DNA of 5,757 nt, taken from assembly GCA_038323965.1 (NCBI GenBank), contig JBBQHM010000132.1, positions 1 through 5,757 on the forward strand. Reading direction: 5' to 3'. The position numbers and the translations under genes were made by a program. Shown here in pieces: positions 5,640-5,757 of the stretch. The DNA is from JBBQHM01 sp038323965. GTDB lineage: Bacteria > Verrucomicrobiota > Verrucomicrobiia > Chthoniobacterales > UBA10450. The notes under the pieces were generated by a model. That model saw only the letters and a list, made by a program, of their open reading frames with translations, was not told the DNA's origin and ran no database searches. Numbering within the stretch: position 1 is the first letter of the stretch; the number at the start of each line of letters is the position of its first letter.

Positions 5640-5757
5640 ATGTTTATTAACATTCCTCGTTTGCTACTCGCGATCCTAGTGGGCTTCGCCTTCATCTTTG
5701 GGACCGACTACCTCATTCACTACATCTGGCTCACGCCGGACTATAAAGCGACGGCTT
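5640..5757 (+). CDS. Small integral membrane protein, N-terminal fragment
   Basis: An ATG at 5640 opens a frame that stays open to the window edge (39 codons plus one base). The N-terminus has a hydrophobic helix, LLLAILVGFAFIFGTDYLIH, preceded by a basic residue (R7), and then YIWLTPDYKATA. This looks like the first membrane span of a small inner-membrane protein of a type common in uncharacterised bacterial families; no specific function can be named. It follows the Coa1-like gene by 56 bases. The gap is AT-rich (about 5594-5640) and includes a small inverted repeat GATTA/TAATC (5596-5600 with 5605-5609), so it may have its own promoter, though I cannot point to convincing -35 and -10 boxes. 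Confidence 0.65.
   Translation, partial: MFINIPRLLLAILVGFAFIFGTDYLIHYIWLTPDYKATA

Noticed and set aside
1..5757. Signs of a mobile element, phage or defence island
   Set aside because: No transposase, integrase, terminal repeats, tRNA scar or toxin-antitoxin-like pair is visible, and gene style looks uniform across the window.

Overview
The window is a compact stretch of bacterial chromosome with moderate GC content (roughly mid-50s percent by eye). It carries eight complete or nearly complete genes and a gene fragment at each edge. I see no rRNA, tRNA, CRISPR array or insertion sequence. Weak Shine-Dalgarno signals, a GTG start on two genes, and the mix of families (PPK2, KirBac, FAS1, SigK/RskA, bacterial Coa1-like protein with a proline-rich N-terminus) suggest a soil or water Gram-negative such as Verrucomicrobiota. 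That placement is an inference from gene content and style, not proven by any marker gene here.

Left part (1-1228, + strand): the C-terminus of a PPK2-family polyphosphate kinase is followed after 40 bases by a zinc-dependent succinylglutamate desuccinylase/aspartoacylase-family hydrolase. Middle (1241-2760): a KirBac-type inward-rectifier potassium channel lies on the minus strand. It converges with the hydrolase and diverges from a secreted DUF2059 protein. A 219-base gap follows, holding a strong imperfect inverted repeat (2826-2871).

Right part (2980-5583, + strand): a secreted single-domain fasciclin (FAS1) protein ends in a textbook intrinsic terminator. Next come an ECF sigma factor and its overlapping (ATGA) RskA-type membrane anti-sigma factor, then a proline-rich, single-span Coa1-family membrane protein. 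The last 118 bases start another membrane protein that runs off the window.

The most coherent story is the FAS1 / SigK-like sigma / RskA-like anti-sigma block. It matches the logic known from Mycobacterium tuberculosis, where SigK-RskA controls the FAS1 proteins MPT70 and MPT83. The anti-sigma factor here has no cysteine, so it cannot use the zinc-binding anti-sigma motif. The rest looks like ordinary chromosomal housekeeping and envelope genes; I found no convincing wholly new system.
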